A stretch of DNA of 64,000 nucleotides. Origin: Synchiropus splendidus (Eukaryota > Chordata > Actinopteri > Syngnathiformes > Callionymidae). How positions within the stretch are numbered: the first letter of the stretch is position 1; every line of letters begins with the position of its first letter. Positions 15,491-29,023 of this stretch are shown one piece after another. Position numbers and translations under genes: made by a program. Below the pieces are notes generated by a model. The model made no database searches, was not told the origin of the DNA, and saw only the letters and a program-made list of their open reading frames with translations. The DNA lies in the NCBI RefSeq assembly GCF_027744825.2, contig NC_071340.1, positions 3,355,501-3,419,500 on the forward strand, read 5' to 3'.

Positions 15491-18400
15491 CCTCCCACTA
15501 AAGCAGAAAGGGTCGTTCTAGTAGTTGCACATCAAATCTAAGCTGTCTGAAGTGTTTTTCCAAAGTTATCAACATTTTTATGTTTGGCGTTCCGGAATCA
15601 ACCTTATCTCAGGCTGAAAACGCATTTTCTGCATTGTGCCATACCATCTCAGGGAAGCTTCAGAACATGAAATGTTCACCTCCCGCGATAGCAGAAAGGG
15701 TCTTTCTAGTAGTTACACATCAAATCTATGCTGTCTGAAGTGTTTTTCAAAAGTTATCAACATTTTTATGTTTGGCGTTCCGGAATCGACCTTATCTCAG
15801 CCTGAAAACGCGTTTTACAAATTTTGCAATAACTTTGCAGGGAAGCTTCAGAAGATGAAATTTTAACATCCCACTATAGCAGAAAGGGTCTTTCTAGTAG
15901 TTGCACATCAAATCTAAGCTGTCTGAAGTGTTTTTCCAAACTTATCAACATTTTTATGTTTGGCGTTCTGGAACCCACCTTATCTCAGGCTGAAAACGCG
16001 TTTTCTGCATTCTGCCATAACTTTGCAGGGAAACTTCAGAACATGGAATTTTCACCTCCAACTATAGCAGAAAGGGTCTTTCTAGTAGTTGCACATCAAA
16101 TCTAAGCTGTTTGAAGTGTTTTTCCAAAGTTAACACCATTTTTATGTTTGGTGTTCCAGAAACAACCTTATCTCAGGCTGAAAACGCGTTTTACGCAATT
16201 TGGCATAACTTTGCAGGAAAGCTTCAGAACATGAAATTTTTACATCCCACTATAGCAGAAAGGGTCTCTCTAGTAGTTGCACATCAAATCTAAGCTGTCT
16301 GAAGTGTTTTTCCAAAGTTATCAATATTTTTATGTTTGGCGTTCTGGAATCGACCTTATCTCAGGCTGAAAACGCGTTGCCTGCAATGTGGCATAACTTT
16401 GCAGGGAAGCTTCAGAACATGAAATTTTCACCTCCCACTGTAGCAGAAAGGGTCTTTCTAGTAGTTGCACATCAAATCTAAGCTGTCTGAAGTGTTTTTC
16501 CAAAGTTATCAACATTTTTATGTTTGGCGTTCTGGAATCTACTTTATCTCACGCTGAAAACGCTTTTTCTGCATTGTGCCATAACTTTTCAAGGAAGCTT
16601 CAGAACATGAAATGTTCGTCTCCCAGTATAGCAGATAGGGTCTTTCTAGAAGTTGCAAATCAAATCTAAGCTGTCTGAAGTTTTTTTCCAAAGTTATCAA
16701 CATTTTTATGTTTGGCTTTCTGGAACCCACCTTATCTAAGGCTGAAAACGCGTTTTCTGCATTGTGCCATAACTTTGCAGGGAAACTTCAGAACATGGAA
16801 TTTTCACCTCCAACTATTGCAGAAAGGGTCTTTCTAGTAGTTGCACATCAAATCTAAGCTGTTTGAAGTGTTTTTCCAAAGTTAACACCATTTTTATGTT
16901 TGGCGTTCCAGAAACAACCTTATCTTAGGCTGAAAACGCGTTTCACGCAATTTGCCATAACTTTGCAGGAAAGCTTCAGAACATAACATTTTTACCTCCC
17001 ACTATAGCAGAAAGGGTCTTTCTAGTAGTTGCACATCGAATCTAAGCTGTCAGAAGTGTTTTTCCAAAGTTATCAACATTCTTAAGTTTGGCGTTCCGGA
17101 ATCAACCTTATCTCAGGCTGAAAACGCGTTTTACGCATTGTGCCATAACTTTGCAGGAAAGCTTCAGAACATGAAATTTTCAACTCCCACTCTAGCAGAA
17201 AGGGTCTTTCTAGTAGTTGCACATCAAATCTAAGCTGTCTGAAGTGTTTTTCCAAAGTTATCAATATTTTTATTTTTGGCGTTCCGGAATCAACCTTATC
17301 TCAGGCTGAAAACGCGTTTTACGCATTGTGCCATAACTTTGCAGGAAAGCTTCAGAACATGAAATTTTCAACTCCCACTCTAGCAGAAAGGGTCTTTCTA
17401 GTAGTTGCACATCAAATCTAAGCTGTCTGAAGTGTTTTTCCAAAGTTATCAACATTCTTAAGTTTGGCGTTCCGGAATCAACCTTATCTCAGGCTGAAAA
17501 CGTGTTTTACGCATTGTGCCATAACTTTGCAGGAAAGCTTCAGAACATGAAATTTTCAACTCCCACTCTAGCAGAAAGGGTCTTTCTAGTAGTTGCACAT
17601 CAAATCTAAGCTGTCTGAAGTGTTTTTCCAAAGTTATCAATATTTTTATTTTTGGCGTTCCGGAATCAACCTTATCTCAGGCTGAAAACGCGTTTCCTGC
17701 ATTGTGGCATAACTTTGCAGGGATGCTTCAGAACATGAAATTTTCACATCCCACTATAGCAGAAAGGGTCTTTCAAGTAGTTACACAACAAATCTAAGCT
17801 GTCTGAAGTGTTTTTCCAAAGTTATCAAGATTTTTTTGTTTGGCGTTCTGAAACCCACCTTATCTCAGGCTGAAAACGCGTTTTCTTCATTGTGCCATAA
17901 CTTTGCAGGGTAGCTTCAGAACATGAAATTTTCACCTCCCACTTCAGCAGAAAGGGTATTTCTAGTAGTTGCACATCAAATCTAAGCTGTCTGTAGAGTT
18001 TTTCCTGAGTTATCAACATTTTTATGTTTGGCGTTCCGGAATCGACCTTATCTCAGGCAGAAAACGCGTTTTCTGCATTGTGCCATAACTTTGCAGGGAA
18101 GCTTCAGAACAAGAAATTCTGACCTCCCAATATAGCAGAAAGGGTCTTTCTAGTAGTTGCACATCAAATCTAAGCTGTCTGATGTGTTTTTCCAAAGTTA
18201 TCAACATTTTTATGTTTGGCGTTCTGGAATCCACCTAATCTCAAGCTGAAAACGCGTTTTCTGCATTCTGCCAAAACTTTTCAGGGAAGCTTCAGAACAT
18301 GAAATGTTTGCCTCCCACTATAGCAGAAACGGTCTATCTAGTAGTTGCACATCAAATCTAAGCTGTCTGAAGTGTTTTTCCAAAGTTATCAACATTTTTA

Positions 18401-18582
18401 TGTTTGGCGTTCTGGAACCCACCTAATCTCAAGCTGAAAACGCGTTTTCTGCATTGTGCCAAAACTTTTCAGGGAAGCTTCAGAACATGAAATGTTCGCC
18501 TCCCACTATAGCAGAAACGGTCTTTCTAGTAGTTGAACATCAAATCTAAGCTGTCTGAAGTGTTTTTCCAAAGTTATCAACA

Positions 18583-20020
18583 TTTTCATGTTTGCCGTTC
18601 TGGAACCCACCTTATCTCACGCTGAAAACGTGTTTTCTGCATTGTGCCATAACTTTGCAGGGAGACTTCAGAACATCAAATTTTCACCTCCAACTCTAGC
18701 AGAAAGGGTCTTTCTAGTAGTTGCACATCAAATCTAAGCTGTTTGAAGTGTTTTTCCAAAGTTATCAACATTCTTATGTTTGGCGTTCCGGAATCGACCT
18801 TTTCTCAGGCTGAAAACGCGTTTTCTGCATTGTGCCATAACTTTACAGGGAAGCTTTAGAACATGAAATTTTCACGTCCGACTAGAGCAGAAAGGGTATT
18901 TCTAGTAGTTGCTCATCAAATATAAGCTGTCTGAAGTGTTTATCGAAAGTTATCAACATTTTTATGTTTGGCGTTCCGGAATCGACCTTATTTCAGGATG
19001 AAAAATCGTTTTCTGCATTGTGCCATAACTTTGCAGCGAGACTTCAGAACATGAAATTTTCTCCTCCCACTGTATCAGAAAGGGTATTTCTAGTAGTTGC
19101 ACATCAAATCTAAGTTGTCTGAAGTGTTTTTCGAAAGTTTTCAACATTTTTATGTTTGGTGTTCCTGAATCGACCTTATCTCAGGCCGAAAACGCGTTTT
19201 CTGCATTGTGCCATAACTTTGCAGGGAAGCTTCAGAACATGAAATTTTCACCTCCCACTTCAGCAGAAATGGTATTTCTTGTAGTTGCACATCAAATCTA
19301 AGCTGTCTGTAGAGTTTTTCCTGAGTTATCAACATTTTTATGTTTGGCGTTCCGGAATCGACCTTATCTCAGGCAGAAAACGCGTTTTCTGCATTGTGCC
19401 ATAACTTTGCAGGGAAGCTTTAGAACATGAAATTTTCACCTCCCACTATAGCAGAAAGGGTATTTCTAGTAGTTGCACAACAAATCTAAGCTGTCTGATG
19501 TGTTTTTCCAAAGTTATCAACATTTTTATGTTTGGCGTTCTGGAACCCACCTAATCTCAAGCTGAAAACGCGTTTTCTGCATTGTGCCAAAACTTCTCAG
19601 GGAAGCTTCAGAACATGAAATGTTCGCCTCCCACTATAGCAGAAAGGGTCTTTCTAGTAGTTGCACATCAAATCTAAGCTGTCTGAAGTGTTTTTCCAAA
19701 GTTATCAACATTTTCATGTTTGCCGTTCTGGAACCCACCTTATCTCACGCTGAAAACGTGTTTTCTGCATTGTGCCATAACTTTGCAGGGAGACTTCAGA
19801 ACATGAAATTTTCACCTCCAACTCTAGCAGAAAGGGTCTTTCTAGTAGTTGCACATCAAATCTATGCTGTTTGAAGTGTTTTTCCAAAGTTATCAACATT
19901 CTTATGTTTGGCGTTCCGGAATCGACCTTTTCTCAGGCTGAAAACGCGTTTTCTGCATTGTGCCATAACTTTACAGGGAAGCTTTAGAACATGAAATTTT
20001 CACCTCCCACTTCAGCAGAA
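18583..20020 (+). repeat. Six-monomer-offset duplication in the satellite
   Basis: The rare combination TTTTCATG followed by TTTGCCGTTC and then TCTCACGCTGAAAACGTG occurs at 18,583 onward and again at 19,711 onward. TTTGCCGTTC starts at 18,591 and 19,719, an offset of 1,128 bp or six monomers. The similarity continues into the following monomer (TTCTTATG, then GACCTTTTCTCAGG, then ACTTTACAGG). Just upstream, two adjacent monomers (about 18,190-18,376 and 18,378-18,564) share CACCTAATCTCAAGC and AAAACTTTTCAGG, a recent single-unit duplication. Confidence 0.75.
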
Positions 20021-23000
20021 AGGGTCTTTCTAGTAGTTGCTCATCAAATCTAAGCTGTCTGAAGTGTATTTCCAAAGTTATCAACATTTTTATGTTTGGC
20101 GTTCCGGAACCCACCTTATCTCAGGCTTTAAACGCGTTTTCTGCGTTGTGCCATAACTTTGGAGGGAAGCTTCAGAACATGAAATTTTAACCTGCCACTG
20201 TTGCAGAAAGGGTCCTTCAAGTAGTTGCACATCAAGTCTAACCTGGCTGAAGTGTTTTTCCAAAGTTATCAACATTCTTATGTTTGGCGTTCCGGAATCA
20301 ACCTTATCTCAGGCTGAAAACGCGTTTTCTGCATTGTGTCATCACTTTGCAGAAAAGCTGCAGAATATGAAATTTTCACCACCCACTATAGCAGAAAGGG
20401 TCTTTCTAATAGTTGCACAACAAATCTAAGCTGTCTGAAGTGTTTTTCGAAAGTTTTCAACATTTTTATGTTTGGCGTTCCGGAATCAACCTAATCTCAG
20501 GTTGAAAACGAGTTTTCTACATCGTGCCATAACTTTGCAGGGAATCTTCTGAACATGAAATTTTCACCTCCAACTACAGCAGAAAGGGTCTTTCTAGTAG
20601 TTGCACATCAAATCTAAGTTGTCTGAAGTGTTTTTCGAAAGTTATCAACATTTTTATGTTTCGCGTTCCGGAATCGACCTTATCTCAGGATGAAAAATCG
20701 TTTTCTGCATTGTCCCATAACTTTGCAGGGAAGCTTCAGAACATGAAATTTTGACCTCCCACTATAGCAGAAAGGGTCTTTCTATTAGTTGTACATCAAA
20801 TCTAAGCTGTCTGGAATGTTTTTCCAAAGTTATCAACATTTTTATGTTTGGCGTTCCGGAACCCACCTTATCTCAGGTTGAAAACGCGTTTTCTACATCG
20901 TGCCATAACTTTGCAGGGAAGCTTCAGAACATGAAATCTTCTCCTCCCACTATAGCAGAAAGGGTCTTTCTAGTAGTTGCACATCAAATCTAAGCTGTCT
21001 GAAGTGTTTTTCGATAGTTATCAACATTTTTATGTTTGGCATTCCAGAATCGATCTTATCTCATGCTGAAAACGAGTTGTCTGCATTGTGCCATAACTTT
21101 GCATGGAAGCTTCCGAACATGAAATTTTAACCTCCCACTATAGCAGAAAGGGTCTTTCTAGTAGTTGCACATCAAATCTAAGCGGTCTGATGTGTTTTTG
21201 CAAAATTATCAACATTTTTATGTTTGGTGTTCCGGAATCGACCTTATCTCAGGCTGAAAACGCGTTTTACGCATTGTGCAATAACTTTGCAGGGAAGCTT
21301 CCGTACATGAAATTTTCACCTCCCAGTGTAGCAGAAAGGGTCTTTCTAGTACTTGCACATCAAATCTAAGCTGTCTGAAGTGTTTTTCGAAAGTTATCAA
21401 CATTTTTACGTTTGGCGTTCCGGAACCCACCTTATCTCAAGCTGAAAACGTGTTTTCTGCTTTGTGCCATAACTTTGCAGGGAAGCTACAGAACATGAAA
21501 TTTTCACGTCCCACTATAGCACAAAGGGTCATTCTAGTAGTTGCACATTAAATCTAAGCTGCCTGAAGTGTTTTTCGAAAGTTATCAACATTTTTATGTT
21601 TGGCGTTCCGGAATCGACCTTATCTCAGGATGAAAAATCGTTTTCTGCATTGTCCCATAACTTTCCAGGGAAGCTTCAGAACATGAAATGTTCACCTCCC
21701 ACTATATCAGAAAGGGTCTTTCTCGTAGTTGCGCATCAAATATAAGCTGTCTGAAGTGTTTTTTGAAAGTTATTAACATTTTTATGATTGGCGTTCCAGA
21801 ATCGACCTTATCTCAGGCTGAAAACGCGTTGTCTGCATTGTGCCATAACTTTGCATGGAAGCTTTCGAACATGAAATTTTAAACTCCCACTATAGCAGAC
21901 AGGGTCTTTCTAGTAGTTGCTCATCAAATCTAAGCTGTCTGATGTGTTTTTCCAAAGTTATCAACATTTTTATGTTTGGCGTTCCGGAATCGACCTTATC
22001 TCAGGCTGAAAACGCGTTTTACGCATTGTGCCATAACTTTGCAGGAAAGCTTCAGAACATGAAATTTTCAGCTCCCACTATAGCAGAAAGGGTCTTTCTA
22101 GTAGTTGCACATCAAATCTAAGCTGTCTGAAGTGTTTTTCCAAAGTTATCAACATTTTTATGTTTGGCGTTCCGGAACCCACCTTATCTCAGGCTGAAAA
22201 CGCGTTTTCTGCATTGTTCCTTAACTTTGCAGGGAAGCATCAGAACATGAAATTTTCAGCTCCCACTATGACAAACAGGTTCTTTCTAATAGTTGCACAT
22301 CAAATCTAATCTGTCTGAAGTGTTTTTCGAAAGTTATCAACATTTTTATGTTTGGCGTTCCGGAACCCACCTTATCTCAGGCTGAAAACGCGTTTTCTGC
22401 ATTGTCCCATAACTTTGCAGGGAAGCTTCAGAACTTGAAATTTTCACCTCCCACAATAGCAGAAAGGGTCTTTCTCGTAGTTGCACATCAAATCTAAGCT
22501 GTCTGAAGTGTTTTTCGAAAATTATCAACATTTTTATGTTTGGCGTTCCGGAACACACCTTATCTCAAGCTCAAAACGCGTTTTCTGCTTTGTGCGATTA
22601 CTTTGCAGGGAAGGTTCAAAACATGAAATGTTCACCTCCCACTATAGCAGAAAGGGTCTTTCTAGTAGTTGCACATCAAATCTAAGCTGTCTGAAGTGTT
22701 TTTCGAAAGTTATCAACATTTTTATGTTTGGCGTCCCGGAATCGACCTTATGTCAGGTTGAAAAATTGTTTTCTGCATTGTCCCATAACTTTCCAGGGAA
22801 GCTTCAGAACATGAAATTTTGACCTCCCACTATAGCAGAAAGGGTCTTTCTAGTAGTTGCACATCAAATCTAAGCTGTCTGAAGTGCTTTTCGAAAATTA
22901 TCTACATTTTTATGTTTGGCGTTCCGGAACACACCTTATCTCAAGCTGAAAACGCGTTTTCTGCATTGTGCCATTACTTTGCAGGGAAGCTTCAGAACAT

Positions 23001-24891
23001 GAAATGTTCATCTCCAACTATAGCAGAAAGGGTGTTTCTAGTAGTTGCACATCAAATCTAAGCTGTCTGAAGTGTTTTTCCAAAGATATCAACATTTTTG
23101 TTTTTAGCGTTCCGGAACCCACCTTATCTCAGGCTGAAAACGCGTTTTCTGCATTGCGCCATTACTTTGAAGGAAAGCTTTGGAACATGAAAGTTTCACC
23201 TCCCACAATAGCAGAAAGGGTCTTTCTCGTAGTTACACATCAAATCTAAGCTGTCTGAAGTGTTTTTCCAAAGTTATCAACATTTTTATGTTTGGCGTTC
23301 CGGAACCCACCTTATCTCAGGCTGAAAACGCGTTTTCTGCATTGTTCCTTAACTTTGCAGGGAAGCATCAGAATATGAAATTTTCAGCTCCCACTATGAC
23401 AAACAGGTTCTTTCTAATAGTTGCACATCAAATCTAATCTGTCTGAAGTGTTTTTCGAAAGTTATCAACATTTTTATGTTTGGCGTTCCGGAACCCACCT
23501 TATCTCAGGCTGAAAATGCGTTTTCTGCATTGTGCCATAACTTTGAAGGAAAGCTTCAGAACATGAACGTTTCACCTCCCACTATAGCAGAAAGGGTCTT
23601 TCTAGTAGTTGCACATCAAATATAAGCTGTGTGAAGTGTTTTTCCAAAGTTATCAACATTTTTATGTTTGGCGTTCCGGAACCCACCTTATCTCAGGCTT
23701 AAAACGCGTTTTCTGCATTGTGCCATAACTTTGCTGGGAAGCTTCAGAACATGAAATTTTCAGCTCCCACTATAGCAGAAAGGGTCTTTCTAGTAGTTGC
23801 ACATCAAATCTAAGCTGTCTGAAGTGTTTTTCAAAGGTTATCAACATTTTTATGTTTGGCGTTCTAGAACCCACCTTATCACAGGCTGAAAATGCGTTTT
23901 CTGCATTGTGCCATAACTTTGCACGGAAGCTTCAGAACATCATATTTTCACCTCCCACTATAGCAGAACTGGTCTTTCTAGTAGTTGCACATCAAATCTA
24001 AGCTCTCTGAAGTGTTTTTCCAAAGTTATCAACATCTTTATGTTTGGCGTTCCGGAATCGACATTATCTCAGACTGAAAACGTGTTTTACGCATTGTGCC
24101 ATAAATTTGCAGTGAAGCTTCAGAACATGAAATTTTCACTCTCCACTATAGCAGAACTGGTCTTTCTAGTCGTTGCACATCTAATCTAAGCTGTCTGAAG
24201 TGTTTTTCCAAAGTTATCCACATTTTTATGTTTGGCGTTCCGGAATCGACCTTATCTCAGGCTGATAAGCGTTTTTCGCATTGTGCCATAAATTTGCAGG
24301 GAAGCTTCAGAACATGACATTTTCACCTCCCACTATAGCAGAAATGGTGTTTCTAGTAGTTGCACATCAAATCTAAGCTGTCTGAAGTGTTTTTCCAAAG
24401 TTATCAACATTTTTATGTTTGGCGTTCCGGTATCGACCTTATCTCAGGCTGAAAACGCATTTTACGCATTGTGCCATAACTTTGCAGGGAAGCTTCAGAA
24501 CATGAAATTTTAAACTTGCGCTATAGCAGAAAAGGTCTTTCTAGTAGTTGGACATCAAATATAAGCTGTCTGAAGTGTTTTTCCAAAGTTATCAACATTT
24601 TTATGTTTGGCGTTCTGGTACCCACCTTATCTCAGGCTGAAAACGCGTTTTCTGCATTGTGCCATAACTTTGCAGGGAAGATTCAGAACAGGAAATTTTC
24701 ACCTCCCACTATATCAGAAAGGGTCTTTCTAGTAGTTGCACATCAAATCTCAGCTGTCTGAAGTGTTTTTCCAAAGTTATCAACATTTTTATGTTTGGCG
24801 TTCCGGAATCGACCTTATCTCAGGCTCAAAACGTGTTTTCTGCATTGTGCCATAACTTTGCAGGGAAGCTTCAGAACAAGACATTTTCAGC

Positions 24892-26683
24892 TGCCACTAT
24901 ATCAGAAAGGGTCTTTCTAGTAGTTGCACATCAAATCTAAGCTGTCTGACGTGTTTTTTTGATGTTATCAACTTTTTTATGTTTGGCGTTCCGGAACCCA
25001 CCTTATGTCAGGCTGAAAACGCATTTTCTGCATTGTGCCATAACTTTGCAGACAAGCTTCAGAACATGAAATTGTCACCTCCCACTACAGCAGAAAGGTT
25101 CTTTCTAGCAGTTGCACATCAAATCTAAGCTGTCTGAAGTGTTTTTCCAAAGTGATCAACATTTTTATAATTGGCGTTGCGGAATCGACCTGATCTCAGG
25201 CTGAAAACGCGTTTTACGCATTGTGCCATAACTTTGCAGGGAAGCTTCAGAACATGGAATTTTCTCTACCCACTATAGCGGAAAGGGTCTTTCTCGTAGT
25301 TGCACATCAAATCTAAGCTGTCTGAAGTGTTTTTCAAAAGTTATCAACATTTTTATGTTTGGCGTTCCGGAATCGACCTTATCTCAGGCAGAAAACGCGT
25401 TTTACGCATTGTGCCATAAATTTGCAGGGAAGCTTCAGAACACGAAATTTTCACCTGCCACTATAGCAGAACTGGTCTTTCTAGTAGTTGCACATCAAAT
25501 GTAAGCCGTCTGAAGTTTTTTTCTGAAGTTATCAACTTTTTTATGTTTGGCGTTCCGGAATCGACCTTATCTCAGGCTCAAAACGTGTTTTCTGCATTGT
25601 GCCATAACTTTGTAGGGAAGCTTCAGAACAAGAAATTTTCAGCTCCCACTATAGCCGAAAGCGTCTTTCTAGTCGTTGCACATCAAATCTAAGCTGTCTG
25701 AAGTGTTTTTCCAAAGCTATCAACATTTTTATGTTTGGCGCTGCGGAATCGACCTTATCTCAGGCTGAAATCGCGTTTTACACATTGAGCCATGACTTTG
25801 CAGGGAAGCTTCAAAACATGACATTTTCACCTCCCACTACAACAGAAAGGATCTTTCTCGTATTTGCACATCAAATCTAAGCTGTCTGAAGTGTATTTTG
25901 AAAGTTACCAACATTTTTATGTTTCGCGTTCCGGAATCGACCTTATCACAGGCTGAAAACGCGTTTTACGCATTGTGCCATAACTTTGCAGGGAAGCTTC
26001 AGAACATGACATTTTCACCTGCCACTATATCAGAAAGGGTCTTTCTAGTAGTTGCACATCAAATCTAAGCTGTCTGACGTGTTTTTTTGATGTTATCAAC
26101 TTTTTTATGTTTGGCGTTCCGGAACCCACCTTATGTCAGGCTGAAAACGCATTTTCTGCATTGTGCCATAACTTTGCAGAGAAGCTTCAGAACATGAAAT
26201 TGTCACCTCCCACTACAGCAGAAAGGTTCTTTCTAGCAGTTGCACATCAAATCTAAGCTGTCTGAAGTGTTTTTCCAAAGTGATCAACATTTTTATAATT
26301 GGCGTTGCGGAATCGACCTGATCTCAGGCTGAAAACGCGTTTTACGCATTGTGCCATAACTTTGCAGGGAAGCTTCAGAACATGGAATTTTCTCTACCCA
26401 CTATAGCGGAAAGGGTCTTTCTCGTAGTTGCACATCAAATCTAAGCTGTCTGAAGTGTTTTTCCAAAGTTATCAACATTTTTATGTTTGGCGTTCCGGAA
26501 TCGACCTTATCTCAGGCAGAAAACGCGTTTTACGCATTGTGCCATAAATTTGCAGGGAAGCTTCAGAACACGAAATTTTCACCTGCCACTATAGCAGAAC
26601 TGGTCTTTCTAGTAGTTGCACATCAAATGTAAGCTGTCTGAAGTTTTTTTCTGAAGTTATCAACTTTTTTATGTTTGGCGTTC
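24892..26683 (+). repeat. Tandem duplication of six satellite monomers (about 660 bp shared)
   Basis: About 24,892-25,555 matches about 26,020-26,683 at a fixed offset of 1,128 bp (six monomers). Diagnostic shared variants include GTGTTTTTTTGATG, TATAATTGGCGTTGCGG, the GGAATTTTCTCTACCC word and an AAATTGTCACC change. The shared block ends where GGAATCGACC in the first copy becomes GGAACCCACC in the second. A further partial copy lies 61 monomers to the right, at about 37.5 kb. Confidence 0.85.
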
Positions 26684-27049
26684 CGGAACCCACCTTATGT
26701 CAGGCTGAAAATGCGTTTTCTGCATTGTGCAATAACTTTTCAGAGAAGCATCAGAACATGAAATTTTCACCTCCCACTACAGCAGAAAGGTTCTTTCTAG
26801 TAGTTGCACGTCTAATCTAAGCTGTTTGAAGTGTTTTTCCAAAGTTAACACCATTTTTATGTTTGGCGTTCCATAAACAACCTTGTCTCAGGCTGAAAAC
26901 GCGTTTTACGCAATTTGCCATAACTTTGCAGGAAAGCCTCAGAACATGAAAGTTTCACCGCCCACTATACCAGAAAGGGTCTTTCTAGTAGTTGCACATC
27001 AAATCTAAGCTGCCTGAAGTGTTTTTCCAAAGTTATCAACATTTTTATG

Positions 27050-27690
27050 TTTGGCGTTCTGGAACCCACCTTATCTCAGGCTGAAAACGCATTTTCTGCA
27101 TTGTGCCATAACTTTGCAGGGAGACTTCAGAACATGAAATTTTCTCCTCCCACGATAGCAGAAAGGGTCTTTCTAGCAGTTGCACATCAAATCTAAGCTG
27201 TCTGAAGTGTTTTTCCAAAGATATCAACATTTTTATGTTTGGCGTTCCGGAATCGACCTTATGTGATGCTGCAAAATCGTTTTCTGCATTGTGCCATAAC
27301 TTTGCAGGGAGGCTTCAGAACATGAAATTTTCACCTCCCACTATAGCAGAAAGGGTCTTTCGAGTAGTTGCACATCAAATCTCAGCTGTCTGAAATGTTT
27401 TTCAAAAATTATCAACATTTTGATGTTTGGCGTTCCGGAATCGACCTTATCTGAGGATGAAAACGTGTTTTCTGCATTGTGCCATAACTTTGCAGGGAAA
27501 CTTCAGAACATGAAATTTTCACCTCCCACTATAGCAGAAAGGGTCTTTCTAGTAGTTGCACATCAAATCTAAGCTGTTTGAAGTGTTTTTCCAAAGTTAA
27601 CACCATTTTTATGTTTGGCGTTCCAGAAACAACCTTATCTCAGGCTGAAAACGCGTTTTACACAATTTGCCATAACTTTGCAGGAAAGCT
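27050..27690 (+). repeat. Satellite block repeated 36 monomers to the right
   Basis: The odd variant TTATGTGATGCTGCAAA at 27,259 recurs at 34,026, an offset of 6,767 bp (36 units minus one base). The flanking monomers share GAAATGTTTTTCAAAAATT, ATTTTGATG, CTGAGGATGAAAACGTG and then a monomer of the TTAACACC subfamily. The partner block is about 33,817-34,455. Long-range copies like this point to duplication by exchange between well-separated parts of the array, or to deletion of intervening material. Confidence 0.75.
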
Positions 27691-29023
27691 TCAGAACATG
27701 AAATTTTTACCTCCCACTATAGCAGAAAGGGTCTTTCTAGTAGTTGCACATCAAATCTAAGCTGTCTGAAGTGTTTTTCCAAAGTTATCAACATTTTTAT
27801 GTTTGGCGTTCCGGAACCCACCTTATCTCAGCCTGAAAACGCGTTTTACATATTTCGCCATAACTTTGCATGGAAGCTTCAGAACATGAAATTTTCAACT
27901 CCCACAGTACCAGAAAGGGTCTTTCTAGTAGTTGCACATCAAATCTAAGCTGTCTGAAGTGTTTTTCCAAAGTTATCAATATTTTTATGTTTGGCTTTCC
28001 GGAATCGACCTTATCTCAAGGCTGAAAACGCGTTTCCTGCATTGTGGCATAACTTTGCAGGGATGCTTCAGAACATGAAATTTTCACCTCCCACTGTAGC
28101 AGAAAGGGACTTTCTAGTAGTTGCACATCAAATCTTAGCTGTCTGAAGTGTTTTTCCAAAGTTATCAACATTTTTATGTTTGGCGTTCTGGAACCCACCT
28201 AATCTCAGGCTGAAAACGCGTTTTCTGCATTGTGCCATAACTTTTCAGGGAAGCTTCAGAACATGAAATTCTGACATCCCAATATAGCAGAAAGGGTCTT
28301 TCTAGTAGTTGCACATCAAATCTAAGCTGTCTGATGTGTTTTTCCAAAGTTATCAACATTTTTATGTTTGGCGTTCTGGAACCCACCTTATCTCAGGCTG
28401 AAAACGCGTTTTCTGCATTGTGCCATAACTTTGCAGGGAGACTTCAGAACATGAAATTTTCACCTCCCACTATAGCAGAAATGGTCTTTCTAATAGTTGC
28501 ATATAAAATCTAAGTTGTCTGAAGAGTTTTTGCAAAGTTATCAACATTCTTATGTTTGGCGTTCCGGAATCGACCTTATCTCAGGCTGAAAACGCGTTTT
28601 CTGCATTGTGCCATAACTTTGCAGGGAGACTTCAGAACATGAAATTTTCACCTCCCACGAGAGCAGAAAGGTTCTTTCTGGTAGTTGCACATCAAATCTA
28701 AGCTGTCTGTAGAGTTTTTCCTGAGTTATCAATATTGTTATGTTTGGCGTTCCGGAATCTACCGTATCTGAGGCAGAAAACGTGTTTTCTGCATTGTGCC
28801 ATAACTTTGCAGGGAAGCTTCAGAACACGAAATGTTCGCCTCCCACTATAGCAGAAAGGGTCTTTCTAGTAGTTGCACATCAAATCTAAGCTGTCTGAAG
28901 TGTATTTCCAAAGTTATCAACAATTTTATGTTTGGCGTTCTGGAACCCGCCTTATCTCAGGCTGAAAACGCGTTTTCTGCATTGTGCCATAACTTTGCAG
29001 GGAGACTTCAGAATATGAAATTT